From an uncultured Opitutia bacterium (GTDB lineage: Bacteria; Verrucomicrobiota; Verrucomicrobiia; Opitutales; Opitutaceae): a DNA stretch of 37,772 nucleotides. A model generated the notes under the pieces. The model was given only the letters and a program-made list of their open reading frames with translations, had not been told where the DNA came from and did not search any database. Made by a program: the position numbers and the translations under genes. The DNA is taken from the NCBI GenBank assembly GCA_903925425.1, contig CAIYFD010000326.1, forward strand, positions 1-37,772. Reading direction: 5' to 3'. Shown here piece after piece: positions 1 to 6,767 of the stretch; position 1 is the stretch's first letter; every line of letters begins with the position of its first letter.

Positions 1-1667
1 ACCCAGTCGTGCAGCGCGGACTTCCGGGCCGGATCGAGCGCGGCGTACTCGGCGCCCCGAAGAAACACGAGATGGTAGGGAGAGAAGAAACGCCAGTCGG
101 CCGGCATCGTGGCCACATCAAAGCCCGTGAGGTTCGGCGTGCCGCGCGCCGCGGCATTATAGAGGGTTTGGCGCAGTTTGGCGGTGAGCCCGCTCGAAAT
201 CCCCACCGGCAGGGCGAGCCCCGATTGGGGCGACTGCAGCGCCGGGAAGGAAATCTCCGCGGCGCCCATCACACCGGAACCGGTTACCACGACAGAAAAT
301 TGAGAAGTGCCGCCCGGCCCGGCGCCGCCGGCGACAGTCGGCGCCGTCAGCCGGAGCCGGGGTGCAACGACGAAGCAGCGGATCACCTCGTCGGGCGCGG
401 TGCCCGGCAGCAGGTACGCAACCGTATCGGGCGGCAGCGAACCAAAGAGGGGCTTGGGCAACTGGCGCGCGGGGCCAGCCTCGAACCAGACGATCGCGCC
501 CTTGTGCTGCGACGGCAGCACGAAGCCGCCCGGGCCGGAATAGTCGGTCGTCACCGTGACGTCTGGGCGCGGCCGCAGGAAACCGTAGCGCAGCAGCGTG
601 GCGCGAGCCTCCTCCGCCGCGTTGCCCGGCCGCGCCTCGGCCGCATTGGGCGGCACCAGCGTGGAGGGCTCGACGAAAGTGATCGTCCGCACCACTTCGC
701 CTGGCCGGCCGGTGGCATGCAGGTTGACGATCACCCCCGGCGGGAGGCTGAAGCCCGTCTGCAGCGGGAGCACGCGCGGGCTGCCGGTTTGCGCAAAGGT
801 CGTGAGCCAGGCCACCTGTCGGCCGGAGAACCCGCTCTCCATCGCGGTCACCTCGACGGTCTGCCCCACGTCCGGCGGGACCGCGAGCAGACCGGTGCCC
901 TCAAGTGCGCGGCGCGCGGCAGACTCGGCGGTGAGCGAGGAGTTGACGGTGCTCCAATAGGATGACTTCGGGGAAGAACCTCCGGCCGGATCGGGCACGG
1001 ACTCCTTGTAGAAGTAACGCCGGTTGTAGACGCCCGTGACCGGGTCGAACGCATCCTCGACGTCGAAACCGAGCGCCAGGTCGCGCCCGGTCGGCAGCGG
1101 CGCCCCATAGCTGACCGACTGAGTCGCGACCGCGATGCCGATCACCTCGCCGGGCCGGTCGCCCCGCTCCATGCGGGTGGTCCAGCGCTGGCGGTTGCCA
1201 TAACCCAACTTGGCCTGGGCGCGGGACTCGACCTCAGAGGTCGAGGGCGCCACCGGCACCGTCAGGTTGATCGCCGGCCGCGGCCCGGCGTTGGGGTCGG
1301 GGCTCTCGCCGAGCGTGAAGCGCGGGGCAGCGTCCGCCAGCGGCACAAAATACCAGAAATCGCGGTCCTGCCCGGGCTCCACCGCGAGTTCCATCGTGCT
1401 CGCGATGGTCCCGGTCGGCGCCTCAGGACTGCCCGCGAGAAAACGCAGTTTCCAGGTGCCCGCGCGGGTCATGCGGTTCCGGATGGAGACTCGCACGGGC
1501 AGAAAGCCGGACTGCGGCATCACCGTCAGCGGCGTCGCCAGGCGCATATCCACGCCCGACACGCTCCCGGTGGGCACCGAGGCGGTGGTCTCGCCCCGGG
1601 CAGGCGGCAGCAGGCACGCCAGCACAATGGCCAGCTTGGTGCGCAGGAACAGACGGGGCGGGGTCAT
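1..1667 (-). CDS. Large exported protein, C-terminus beyond window edge
   Basis: The minus strand is open from an ATG at 1667 to the left edge, giving 555 complete codons with no stop. The N-terminus (MTPPRLFLRTKLAIVLACLL) looks like a signal peptide with cleavage near PARGE. Beta-rich extracytoplasmic sequence follows. Near the visible end the stretch DWRFFSPYHLVFLRGAEYAA followed by LDPARKSALHDWV resembles the 'target value, then W/A-L-x-x-x-R-x-A-L-x-x-W-V' segment of glutamine-amidotransferase-like regions in large envelope proteins that often accompany MoxR/BatA gene sets; that resemblance is from memory and is an inference. It is divergent from the hydrolase at 1830, with 162 bp between them. 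The gene is certain as an ORF; the function is not known. Confidence 0.8.
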   Translation of the reverse strand, partial: MTPPRLFLRTKLAIVLACLLPPARGETTASVPTGSVSGVDMRLATPLTVMPQSGFLPVRVSIRNRMTRAGTWKLRFLAGSPEAPTGTIASTMELAVEPGQDRDFWYFVPLADAAPRFTLGESPDPNAGPRPAINLTVPVAPSTSEVESRAQAKLGYGNRQRWTTRMERGDRPGEVIGIAVATQSVSYGAPLPTGRDLALGFDVEDAFDPVTGVYNRRYFYKESVPDPAGGSSPKSSYWSTVNSSLTAESAARRALEGTGLLAVPPDVGQTVEVTAMESGFSGRQVAWLTTFAQTGSPRVLPLQTGFSLPPGVIVNLHATGRPGEVVRTITFVEPSTLVPPNAAEARPGNAAEEARATLLRYGFLRPRPDVTVTTDYSGPGGFVLPSQHKGAIVWFEAGPARQLPKPLFGSLPPDTVAYLLPGTAPDEVIRCFVVAPRLRLTAPTVAGGAGPGGTSQFSVVVTGSGVMGAAEISFPALQSPQSGLALPVGISSGLTAKLRQTLYNAAARGTPNLTGFDVATMPADWRFFSPYHLVFLRGAEYAALDPARKSALHDW

Positions 1668-1829
1668 CAGGGAACGACGCGGGGGAACGGTCGCCCCCAC
1701 GATGCAGACGCGGCCGACGACGGCTCAAGGGTAAAGCTAGGCGGAGCCGGAGGACCTGAAAATTCTCGCGCTGGTGCCGTTACCGATTGCGGCTGGAGCC
1801 ACGCGCCGGCCCCGGGCATACGAAGGGGC

Positions 1830-3215
1830 GTGCTGTCCCCCACCCGCGCGCTTTTTCGGACCGTGCTCGTCTGCGGCGGGCTGATGGCGTTCGCAAGCGC
1901 GGCCCGGGCCCAGGAGTTCATTCCGGGACAAATCATCGATCAGGTCGTGACGCGGGCCGACGCCAAGCAGAGCTACGCCGTCTATCTCCCGACCAACTTC
2001 AACCGCGGCCGCGACTGGCCCGTGATTTTTGTCTTCGACCCCGGCGCCCGCGGCCGCAATGCCGTGGAGCGACTGCGCCCCGCTGCTGAAAAATTCGGCT
2101 ACGTCGTGGCCGGCTCGAACAATTCGCGCAATGGACCGATCGAACCGCAGTACTCGGCCATGGTGGCGATGATCGGCGACCTCTCGCAGCGCGTGCCACT
2201 CGATCCCCAGCGCGTCTACACGGCGGGGATGTCCGGCGGCTCACGGGTCGCCCTCCGGACCGCCCTGATCAGCGGAAAGATCCGGGGAGTGCTCGCGTTC
2301 AGCGCCGGTCTGCCGGGCGGCATGGTCCTCCCGGCCAAGGTGCCGTTCGCGTGGTTCGGGACGGCCGGAAAGACCGACATGAATTATGCGGAGATGAAAC
2401 GGCTGGAGGCCGATCTTGAGGGCAAAGGCGCCACCCACCGGCTGACGATCTTCGACGGCGGTCACACCTGGCCGCCGGCCGAGGTCGTGATGGCGGGCGT
2501 CGAGTGGCTGGAACTCGAGGCCATGCGGGGTGGCGTCCAGGCCAAGGACGAGGCGGTCATCCAGCCGCTCCTGGCGGCCCGCATCGCCGCGATTCCCGCG
2601 GCCCCGCCCCAGGAACGCTGGCAGGCGGTGCAGGCCATCACCCGCGACTTCAAAGGGCTGGCCGACGTCGGCCCCTACGAAAAGCAAGCGCAGGACCTCG
2701 GCGCCTCGCGCGAGGTGAAGGCCTGGCAGAAGGCCGACCTAAAGTCGGTGGACCGCGAAATCGACCTGCTCAACGCGCTCGATGACGCCGCCATGGCCGG
2801 TGACGCGCCCACCATGAAAAAACGCTCGGCCGAGCTCCACAAAATGCTCGCTGCCCCGGCAGACTCCGAGGACCACGTGCTGGCGCGCCGGATCCTCACG
2901 GTCTTTTCCGGCTCCATGCGGGAAATGGTACGCTCATTGTTTCAGCAGGAGGCGTACGCGGACGTGGAGAATTTCCTCGTGGCCATGGCCGCCTTCGATC
3001 CCACCGATGCGCGGGCGCACTACGACCTCGCCCGCGCCCGCGGCCAGCTCGCCGATCGCAAGGGCGCCCTCGCCGCCCTGACCGATGCCATGAAGGCCGG
3101 CTACACCAACGCGGTGCAGGCCGCGGCCGAGCCGGCCTTCGCCAGGTTCAAGGACGATGCGGCGTTCAAGGCGCTGCTGGAAAAGATGAGCCCTGCCGAG
3201 GGCGCGGCCCGTTGA
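1830..3215 (+). CDS. Exported alpha/beta-hydrolase (esterase/PHB-depolymerase-like) with TPR-like C-terminus
   Basis: 461 residues from a GTG start chosen because it gives a complete signal peptide (hydrophobic TVLVCGGLMAFASAARA, cleavage after ARA). Residues 30-240 form an alpha/beta-hydrolase: an early strand (WPVIFVFDPGARG), the nucleophile elbow GMSGGSR with Ser135, and a late DGGHTWP motif with His212 as the likely catalytic histidine. The acid is probably an Asp near KTDMNY. This arrangement is known from polyhydroxybutyrate depolymerase-like and feruloyl-esterase-like secreted enzymes. Residues 370-455 read as TPR-like helices (DARAHYDLARARGQLADRKG). The substrate cannot be told. A palindromic repeat starts about 20 bp after the stop. 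Confidence 0.8.
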   Translation: MLSPTRALFRTVLVCGGLMAFASAARAQEFIPGQIIDQVVTRADAKQSYAVYLPTNFNRGRDWPVIFVFDPGARGRNAVERLRPAAEKFGYVVAGSNNSRNGPIEPQYSAMVAMIGDLSQRVPLDPQRVYTAGMSGGSRVALRTALISGKIRGVLAFSAGLPGGMVLPAKVPFAWFGTAGKTDMNYAEMKRLEADLEGKGATHRLTIFDGGHTWPPAEVVMAGVEWLELEAMRGGVQAKDEAVIQPLLAARIAAIPAAPPQERWQAVQAITRDFKGLADVGPYEKQAQDLGASREVKAWQKADLKSVDREIDLLNALDDAAMAGDAPTMKKRSAELHKMLAAPADSEDHVLARRILTVFSGSMREMVRSLFQQEAYADVENFLVAMAAFDPTDARAHYDLARARGQLADRKGALAALTDAMKAGYTNAVQAAAEPAFARFKDDAAFKALLEKMSPAEGAAR

Positions 3216-3236
3216 TAACAGCAACTGTGGCAGCGC

Positions 3237-3300
3237 CGGTAGGCTGGATCAACGACCCGGCCGTGATGATCGCGGTCGCCTCGACGAGGCAACCCTACCG
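3237..3300. repeat. GTAGGG-type palindromic repeat, copy 1
   Basis: Outer arms CGGTAGG (3237-3243) and CCTACCG (3294-3300) enclose a perfect inner hairpin GCCTCG-A-CGAGGC (3278-3290) and an imperfect GGATC/GACCC pair (3246-3258). The core is almost the reverse complement of the repeat at 26789-26858. It lies directly behind the hydrolase gene. The remaining sequence to the trpS stop (3301-3374) contains ACGCAGGCCACGG (3338-3350), which recurs at 34520-34532 next to another copy. Confidence 0.75.
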
Positions 3301-3374
3301 ATTGATTGCGGCGGGCTCAGCCTTCTTCACCAAAGTTACGCAGGCCACGGCCGAGGGCGCCCGACGGCAATCCC

Positions 3375-4340
3375 TCACGCCAACCCGCAGGCTTGGCGGG
3401 CGCGCTGGAGCACGGCGTCACCCACGGCGTGGGCGCGCTGGGCACCGTCGCGCAGGACCTGCTCGACGTAATCAGGATTGGCGGCCAGCTCGGCGCGCCT
3501 GGCCCGGGCGGCGGCGAAATAATTCCAGTAGTGCTCGAACAGCGCCTTCTTCAGGTCGCCGTAGCCGAGTCCGCCGGCGCGCAGGCGGTTCTCAAAATCC
3601 GCGGCCACGTCGGCCGGGGCAAAGAGCTTCAGCAGCTGGATCGCGAGGTTCTTCTCGGCGTCGGGCTTGGGCTCCTGCGGCGTGCGGCTGTCCATCACGA
3701 GGCCCATGACCTTTTTCCGCAGCGCCTTTTCCTCGCCGAAGATCTCCAGCGTGTTGCCATAGCTCTTGCTCATCTTCTGGCCGTCGAGCCCGGGCACCGC
3801 CGCCACGTCGTCGCGGATCCGCGGCTCGGGCACGATGAATGTCTCCCCGTAGAGCTGGTTAAACTTGATCGCGATGTCGCGGGTCATCTCCACGTGCTGC
3901 TTCTGGTCGCGGCCGACGGGCACGAGGTGGGTGTCGAACATCAGGATGTCGGCGGCCATCAGCACCGGGTAGGCAAACAGGCCGAAGTTGGGCGAGATGC
4001 CCTTCGCGACCTTGTCCTTGTAGCTGTGCGCGCGCTCCAGCAGCCCCATCGGGGTGAGCGTGCCGAGGATCCAGGAAAGTTCGGTGACGCCCGGGACGTC
4101 GCTTTGGCGCCAGAGCACGCACTTTTTCGGGTCGAGCCCGCAGGCGAGCCAGTCGAGGGCGACGTCCCGCGTGTTCGCCCGGCGCTGGCCGGCGTCGGTC
4201 AGCGAGGTCATCGAGTGGTAGTCGGCGATGAAATAGAAGCAGTCCCCCGCCGCCTGCGCGTCGATGGCGGGCCGCATCGCGCCGAAATAGTTGCCGATGT
4301 GGAGCTGGCCCGAGGGCTGGATGCCGGTGAGCGTGCGCAT
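3375..4340 (-). CDS. trpS: Tryptophanyl-tRNA synthetase
   Basis: 321 residues, near the usual 325-340 for bacterial TrpRS. This cytoplasmic class I aminoacyl-tRNA synthetase charges tRNA-Trp. The N-terminus has GIQPSGQLHIGNYFGA with the HIGH-type motif HIGN at 14-17. The Rossmann part contains FYFIADYHSMT, typical of TrpRS, and the class I KMSKS signature is present (GLDGQKMSKSYGNT). The C-terminal anticodon-binding helices are complete. The ATG at 4340 places QPSG where it normally lies. It is followed 50 bp upstream on the plus strand by the stop of the beta-helix gene, which is transcribed in the same direction and could be its upstream partner. Confidence 0.97.
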   Translation of the reverse strand: MRTLTGIQPSGQLHIGNYFGAMRPAIDAQAAGDCFYFIADYHSMTSLTDAGQRRANTRDVALDWLACGLDPKKCVLWRQSDVPGVTELSWILGTLTPMGLLERAHSYKDKVAKGISPNFGLFAYPVLMAADILMFDTHLVPVGRDQKQHVEMTRDIAIKFNQLYGETFIVPEPRIRDDVAAVPGLDGQKMSKSYGNTLEIFGEEKALRKKVMGLVMDSRTPQEPKPDAEKNLAIQLLKLFAPADVAADFENRLRAGGLGYGDLKKALFEHYWNYFAAARARRAELAANPDYVEQVLRDGAQRAHAVGDAVLQRARQACGLA

Positions 4341-4388
4341 GTGAACGGGAATTCGTTATCGGTTCCCGGGGCGAGAACGAGAACGATT

Positions 4389-5069
4389 TTAATCCCGCCG
4401 CGGGATCTGCACGACCGACTGCCGGACCTTGGCGATCGTCGCGGGCGGGAGATAACCCCCGAACGCGATTGCCGGCATCACGAGCGAGCGACGTCCGAGC
4501 AGGGTGCCGGGATTGAGGACGGTGTTGCAGCCCACCTCGGCCTGGTCGCCGACGATGGCGCCGAGCTTGCGCAGGCCGGTGTCACGCGGGCCCGCCGGCG
4601 TGTTCACGGTGACGGTCCTCTGGTCGAGGCGGAGATTGGAGCAGATCGCGCCGGCGGCGAGATGGGCGCCGTTGCCGAGGACGGAGTCGCCGACGTAGCT
4701 GAAGTGCGGCACCTGGACGTCATCGAGCAGCAGGCAATTCTTGAACTCGCAGGAGTTGCCGAGCACGCAATGGGCCCCGGCAATGACGTTGCCGCGGATG
4801 AAGGCGCCGGGGCGGATCTCCGTGCCCGGCCCGATCCAGACCGGGCCAATGATGGTCGCCATCGGCGGGAGCTTCACGGTCGGATCCAGATAGACGTCAC
4901 CCTCAAGGTGCACCCCGGGCGGGAGCTTGTACTGGCGCCGCTCCATGGCATGAGCCGCCAGTGCCGGACCGATGCGCGCGACCCACTCCCACGGCGCGAC
5001 CTCGGCCGGAAAATCGGCGGCGAAGATCGATAACGAGGCCGGGAGAGTGAAAAAGTCCGAGGCAAACAC
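4389..5069 (-). CDS. Left-handed beta-helix acyl/nucleotidyltransferase-like protein (GlmU C-terminal-like)
   Basis: 226 residues from a GTG at 5069. The frame stays open much further upstream, but that extension overlaps a terminator and the next gene; an internal ATG at 4946 would cut off conserved-looking sequence (SDFFTLPASLSIFAADFPAE). From about residue 60 onward there are hexapeptide turns of left-handed beta-helix type: LDPTVKLPPMATIIGPVWIG, GTEIRPGAFIRGNVIAGAHC and CVLGNSCEFKNCLLLDDVQV, then the conserved FSYVGDSVLGNGAHLAAGA. This matches the acyltransferase part of GlmU-like proteins and stand-alone relatives usually named UDP-N-acetylglucosamine diphosphorylase. No uridylyltransferase domain is present, so the diphosphorylase name would be misleading. 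The substrate is unknown. Confidence 0.82.
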   Translation of the reverse strand: MFASDFFTLPASLSIFAADFPAEVAPWEWVARIGPALAAHAMERRQYKLPPGVHLEGDVYLDPTVKLPPMATIIGPVWIGPGTEIRPGAFIRGNVIAGAHCVLGNSCEFKNCLLLDDVQVPHFSYVGDSVLGNGAHLAAGAICSNLRLDQRTVTVNTPAGPRDTGLRKLGAIVGDQAEVGCNTVLNPGTLLGRRSLVMPAIAFGGYLPPATIAKVRQSVVQIPRRD

Positions 5070-5142
5070 AGTCCAACGGATGAGGGCCCGCCCCGGGCTC
5101 GGCAACGCGGGATTTCGGCCGCCCGGATCCGGCGAACCGGGC

Positions 5143-5169
5143 AAAAAAAGGCTCCCCCGCAGGGGAGCC
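5143..5169 (-). terminator. Rho-independent terminator of the decad-repeat gene
   Basis: Perfect stem GGCTCCCC (5150-5157) / GGGGAGCC (5162-5169) with a 4-nt loop, followed on the minus strand by seven T (complement of 5143-5149). It lies 30 bp after the stop of the minus-strand gene at 5200-5796, which it should terminate, separating it from the beta-helix gene. Confidence 0.92.
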
Positions 5170-5199
5170 GAAATTGAACCGGGTAGGTCAGGCCCCGGG

Positions 5200-5796
5200 T
5201 TAAATGTCGCTGGCCTTGGCCTCGCGCTTATCGAGGCGTTTTTCCTTCTGGATCGTCGCCTTCGGCTTCGACTCGAGGGCCCCGTTGACCTTGGGATGCG
5301 CGTTGAGGAACTTCCGCAACTCGGGATGGGCCGCCACAAATTTCGGGTCGTCGGCCAGCTTCGGATTGGACGCCAAGTCCTTTTCGATCTCCGGATGCTG
5401 GTCGAGGAAAGCATCGAGCTTCTTCACCTCCGCCGCGGTGACCGGCTGCTTGCGCTGGGCGGCGAGTGCCCGTTGGACGAAATAGCGCGGGTGGTTCTTC
5501 ACCTGCTCCGCGATCTTCGGGTGATCGGACAGAAACGCCGCGTACTCCGGGTGATTCTTGAGAAACTCCGGATCGTTCGCGAGGCCCGGGTGCTGGCGGA
5601 GTTGATCGTCGAGGACAGCGTGCGCATTGAGGAAGGCGTCCATCGCCTTCAGCTCGCCCTCGGTGGCACGGGCGGCGGCAGCCGGGGCGGTTGAATCCGC
5701 CGCCAAGGCGATCGCAGTCAAGCCGTGACCCGAACCCGCCAGCAACAGCGCCACCGAGAACCGGGAGCGCGAAAGAATGATCATCAGATTTTTCAT
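5200..5796 (-). CDS. Exported His-Pro decad-repeat protein A
   Basis: 198 residues from ATG 5796 (an in-frame start at 5823 would add nine residues before a normal signal peptide). Signal peptide with cleavage near IALAADS. The mature part holds two copies of a module in which x-Pro turns fall at fixed spacing 10-13-10-10: first copy NAH, RQHPG, NDPEFLKNHPE, SDHPK, KNHPR; second copy DQHPE, SNPK, DDPKFVAAHPE, NAHPK. Each decad reads HP-x-hydrophobic-x3-Leu-x2, suggesting short helices capped by Pro. The modules are joined by PRYFVQRA. The C-terminus is Lys-rich. The gene at 6000 is a divergent paralogue with identical spacing. No catalytic motif is visible; I do not recognise a characterised family. 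Eight repeat-phase histidines could bind metal, but that is only a guess. Confidence 0.85.
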   Translation of the reverse strand: MKNLMIILSRSRFSVALLLAGSGHGLTAIALAADSTAPAAAARATEGELKAMDAFLNAHAVLDDQLRQHPGLANDPEFLKNHPEYAAFLSDHPKIAEQVKNHPRYFVQRALAAQRKQPVTAAEVKKLDAFLDQHPEIEKDLASNPKLADDPKFVAAHPELRKFLNAHPKVNGALESKPKATIQKEKRLDKREAKASDI

Positions 5797-5878
5797 GGAG
5801 ACTATTTTCAAGGTTACCTGCACACCGTCTTAACGCCCTCCATGATGCCCCGGAAAAATTGCCACTCGCTTGCGACGG

Positions 5879-5939
5879 CATTACAATCCGGCAAGGTCCC
5901 CGCCGCCGAACCGGGAGCAAAATCTGCGGAATTGTAATG
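5879..5939. promoter_or_regulatory. Divergent promoter region with 9-bp inverted repeat
   Basis: Between the two paralogues, CATTACAAT (5879-5887) is matched by its exact reverse complement ATTGTAATG (5931-5939), in otherwise GC-rich DNA. The boxes lie 83 bp and 61 bp upstream of the two ATGs, so each could serve one gene as an operator half or lie in its promoter. Two further small hairpins occupy the leader of the plus-strand gene: CTGGC/GCCAG (5942-5956) and CCGGGC/GCCCGG (5966-5985). Confidence 0.45.
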
Positions 5940-5999
5940 TTCTGGCAATGAGCCAGCAATCGGGGCCGGGCATATTTCCGCCCGGAACATCCACTCACC

Positions 6000-6644
6000 A
6001 TGCCGGCCAACCTAAGACTCTTCCGTGCCCTCGGCCCGGTCTTCGCCCTCGCCCTGGGCGCCGTTCCGTTGGCGTCCGCCCAGACGGAGACCGGCGAAGC
6101 CGCGCCGCCAAAGGCACCGGCCGCCGCCAATCCCAACGCGTCCCCCGCAGCGGAGATGACACGATTCGCCACGTTTCTCGACCAGCACTCGGACATCGAG
6201 GCGCGTCTGCGGGAAAACGCCGAGCTGCTCAACGACCCGGCCTTCCTGAAGAATCACCCGTCACTGGGCAGGTTCCTCACGAGTCACCCCAAGGTCAAAG
6301 ACGAGCTCGTCGCCCAGCCGCGCTGGTTTCTCCACCGCGCAATCACGCGCCCGATCCTCACACCGGCCCCCGCCAACGCCAAGCAGCTCGCCGAGTTCGA
6401 CAAGCTGCTCGATCAGTATCCCGAGGTCGCCAGCGAGCTCGCCCAGCATCCCCAGATGCTGCGCCAGCCCAGATTCCTCAACAGCCACCCGGCAATTCGC
6501 GACTATGTGAAGGAGCATCCGGAGATCGTCCGTTCCGCCACCCCCAAGGCGGCCGCACCCAAGGCTCCCGCCGCCAAAACGCCCGCGCCGGGGCCGGCGA
6601 AAGTCCAGCGCCCGGCGGAGGAAAAATCTCCGGCTGCGCCCTGA
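6000..6644 (+). CDS. Exported His-Pro decad-repeat protein B
   Basis: 214 residues, paralogue of the divergent gene at 5200-5796. Signal peptide with cleavage after PLASA. It has two modules with the same turn spacing: DQHSD, RENAE, NDPAFLKNHPS, TSHPK, then AQPR; and DQYPE, AQHPQ, RQPRFLNSHPA, KEHPE. The intermodule linker PRWFLHRA corresponds to PRYFVQRA in the partner. The mature N-terminus and the C-terminal 35 residues are Ala/Pro/Lys-rich and probably disordered. Sharing one intergenic region with its paralogue suggests a local duplication by inversion and joint regulation. A repeat element follows at once, then a two-component system in the opposite direction. Function unknown; probably periplasmic or surface-located. 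Confidence 0.85.
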   Translation: MPANLRLFRALGPVFALALGAVPLASAQTETGEAAPPKAPAAANPNASPAAEMTRFATFLDQHSDIEARLRENAELLNDPAFLKNHPSLGRFLTSHPKVKDELVAQPRWFLHRAITRPILTPAPANAKQLAEFDKLLDQYPEVASELAQHPQMLRQPRFLNSHPAIRDYVKEHPEIVRSATPKAAAPKAPAAKTPAPGPAKVQRPAEEKSPAAP

Positions 6645-6661
6645 GCGAGCCGGTCCGATGG

Positions 6662-6754
6662 CAGGGCGCGGACTCCGTCCGCGCCGAGCAGACCTTGGGG
6701 AAAATTCAGAGCGCCCGTGGCAACCCGGCGGCGAGCGGACTCGCCGCCCTACCG
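6662..6754. repeat. GTAGGG-type palindromic repeat, copy 2 (two hairpins)
   Basis: Two perfect 9-bp hairpins: GGCGCGGAC-TCC-GTCCGCGCC (6665-6685) and GGCGGCGAG-CGGA-CTCGCCGCC (6727-6748), followed by CTACCG. The outer flanks CAGGGC and GCCCTACC mirror each other. It lies between the convergent ends of the decad-repeat gene and the histidine kinase gene and may also act as a bidirectional transcription stop. Confidence 0.75.
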
Positions 6755-6767
6755 ACTAGGCATACCC

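Noticed and set aside
9-965. A 318-codon plus-strand frame at the left edge
   Set aside because: Arg/Gly-rich and antisense to a frame with a signal peptide and normal amino-acid composition that continues to 1667.
3306-5033. A 575-codon plus-strand frame across trpS and the beta-helix gene
   Set aside because: Antisense to two well-supported genes and Arg/Gly/Val-rich without domains.
4389-5414. Longer form of the beta-helix protein starting at 5414
   Set aside because: The extra N-terminus crosses a terminator and the opposite-frame coding region of the decad-repeat protein and is Ser/Arg-rich shadow sequence.
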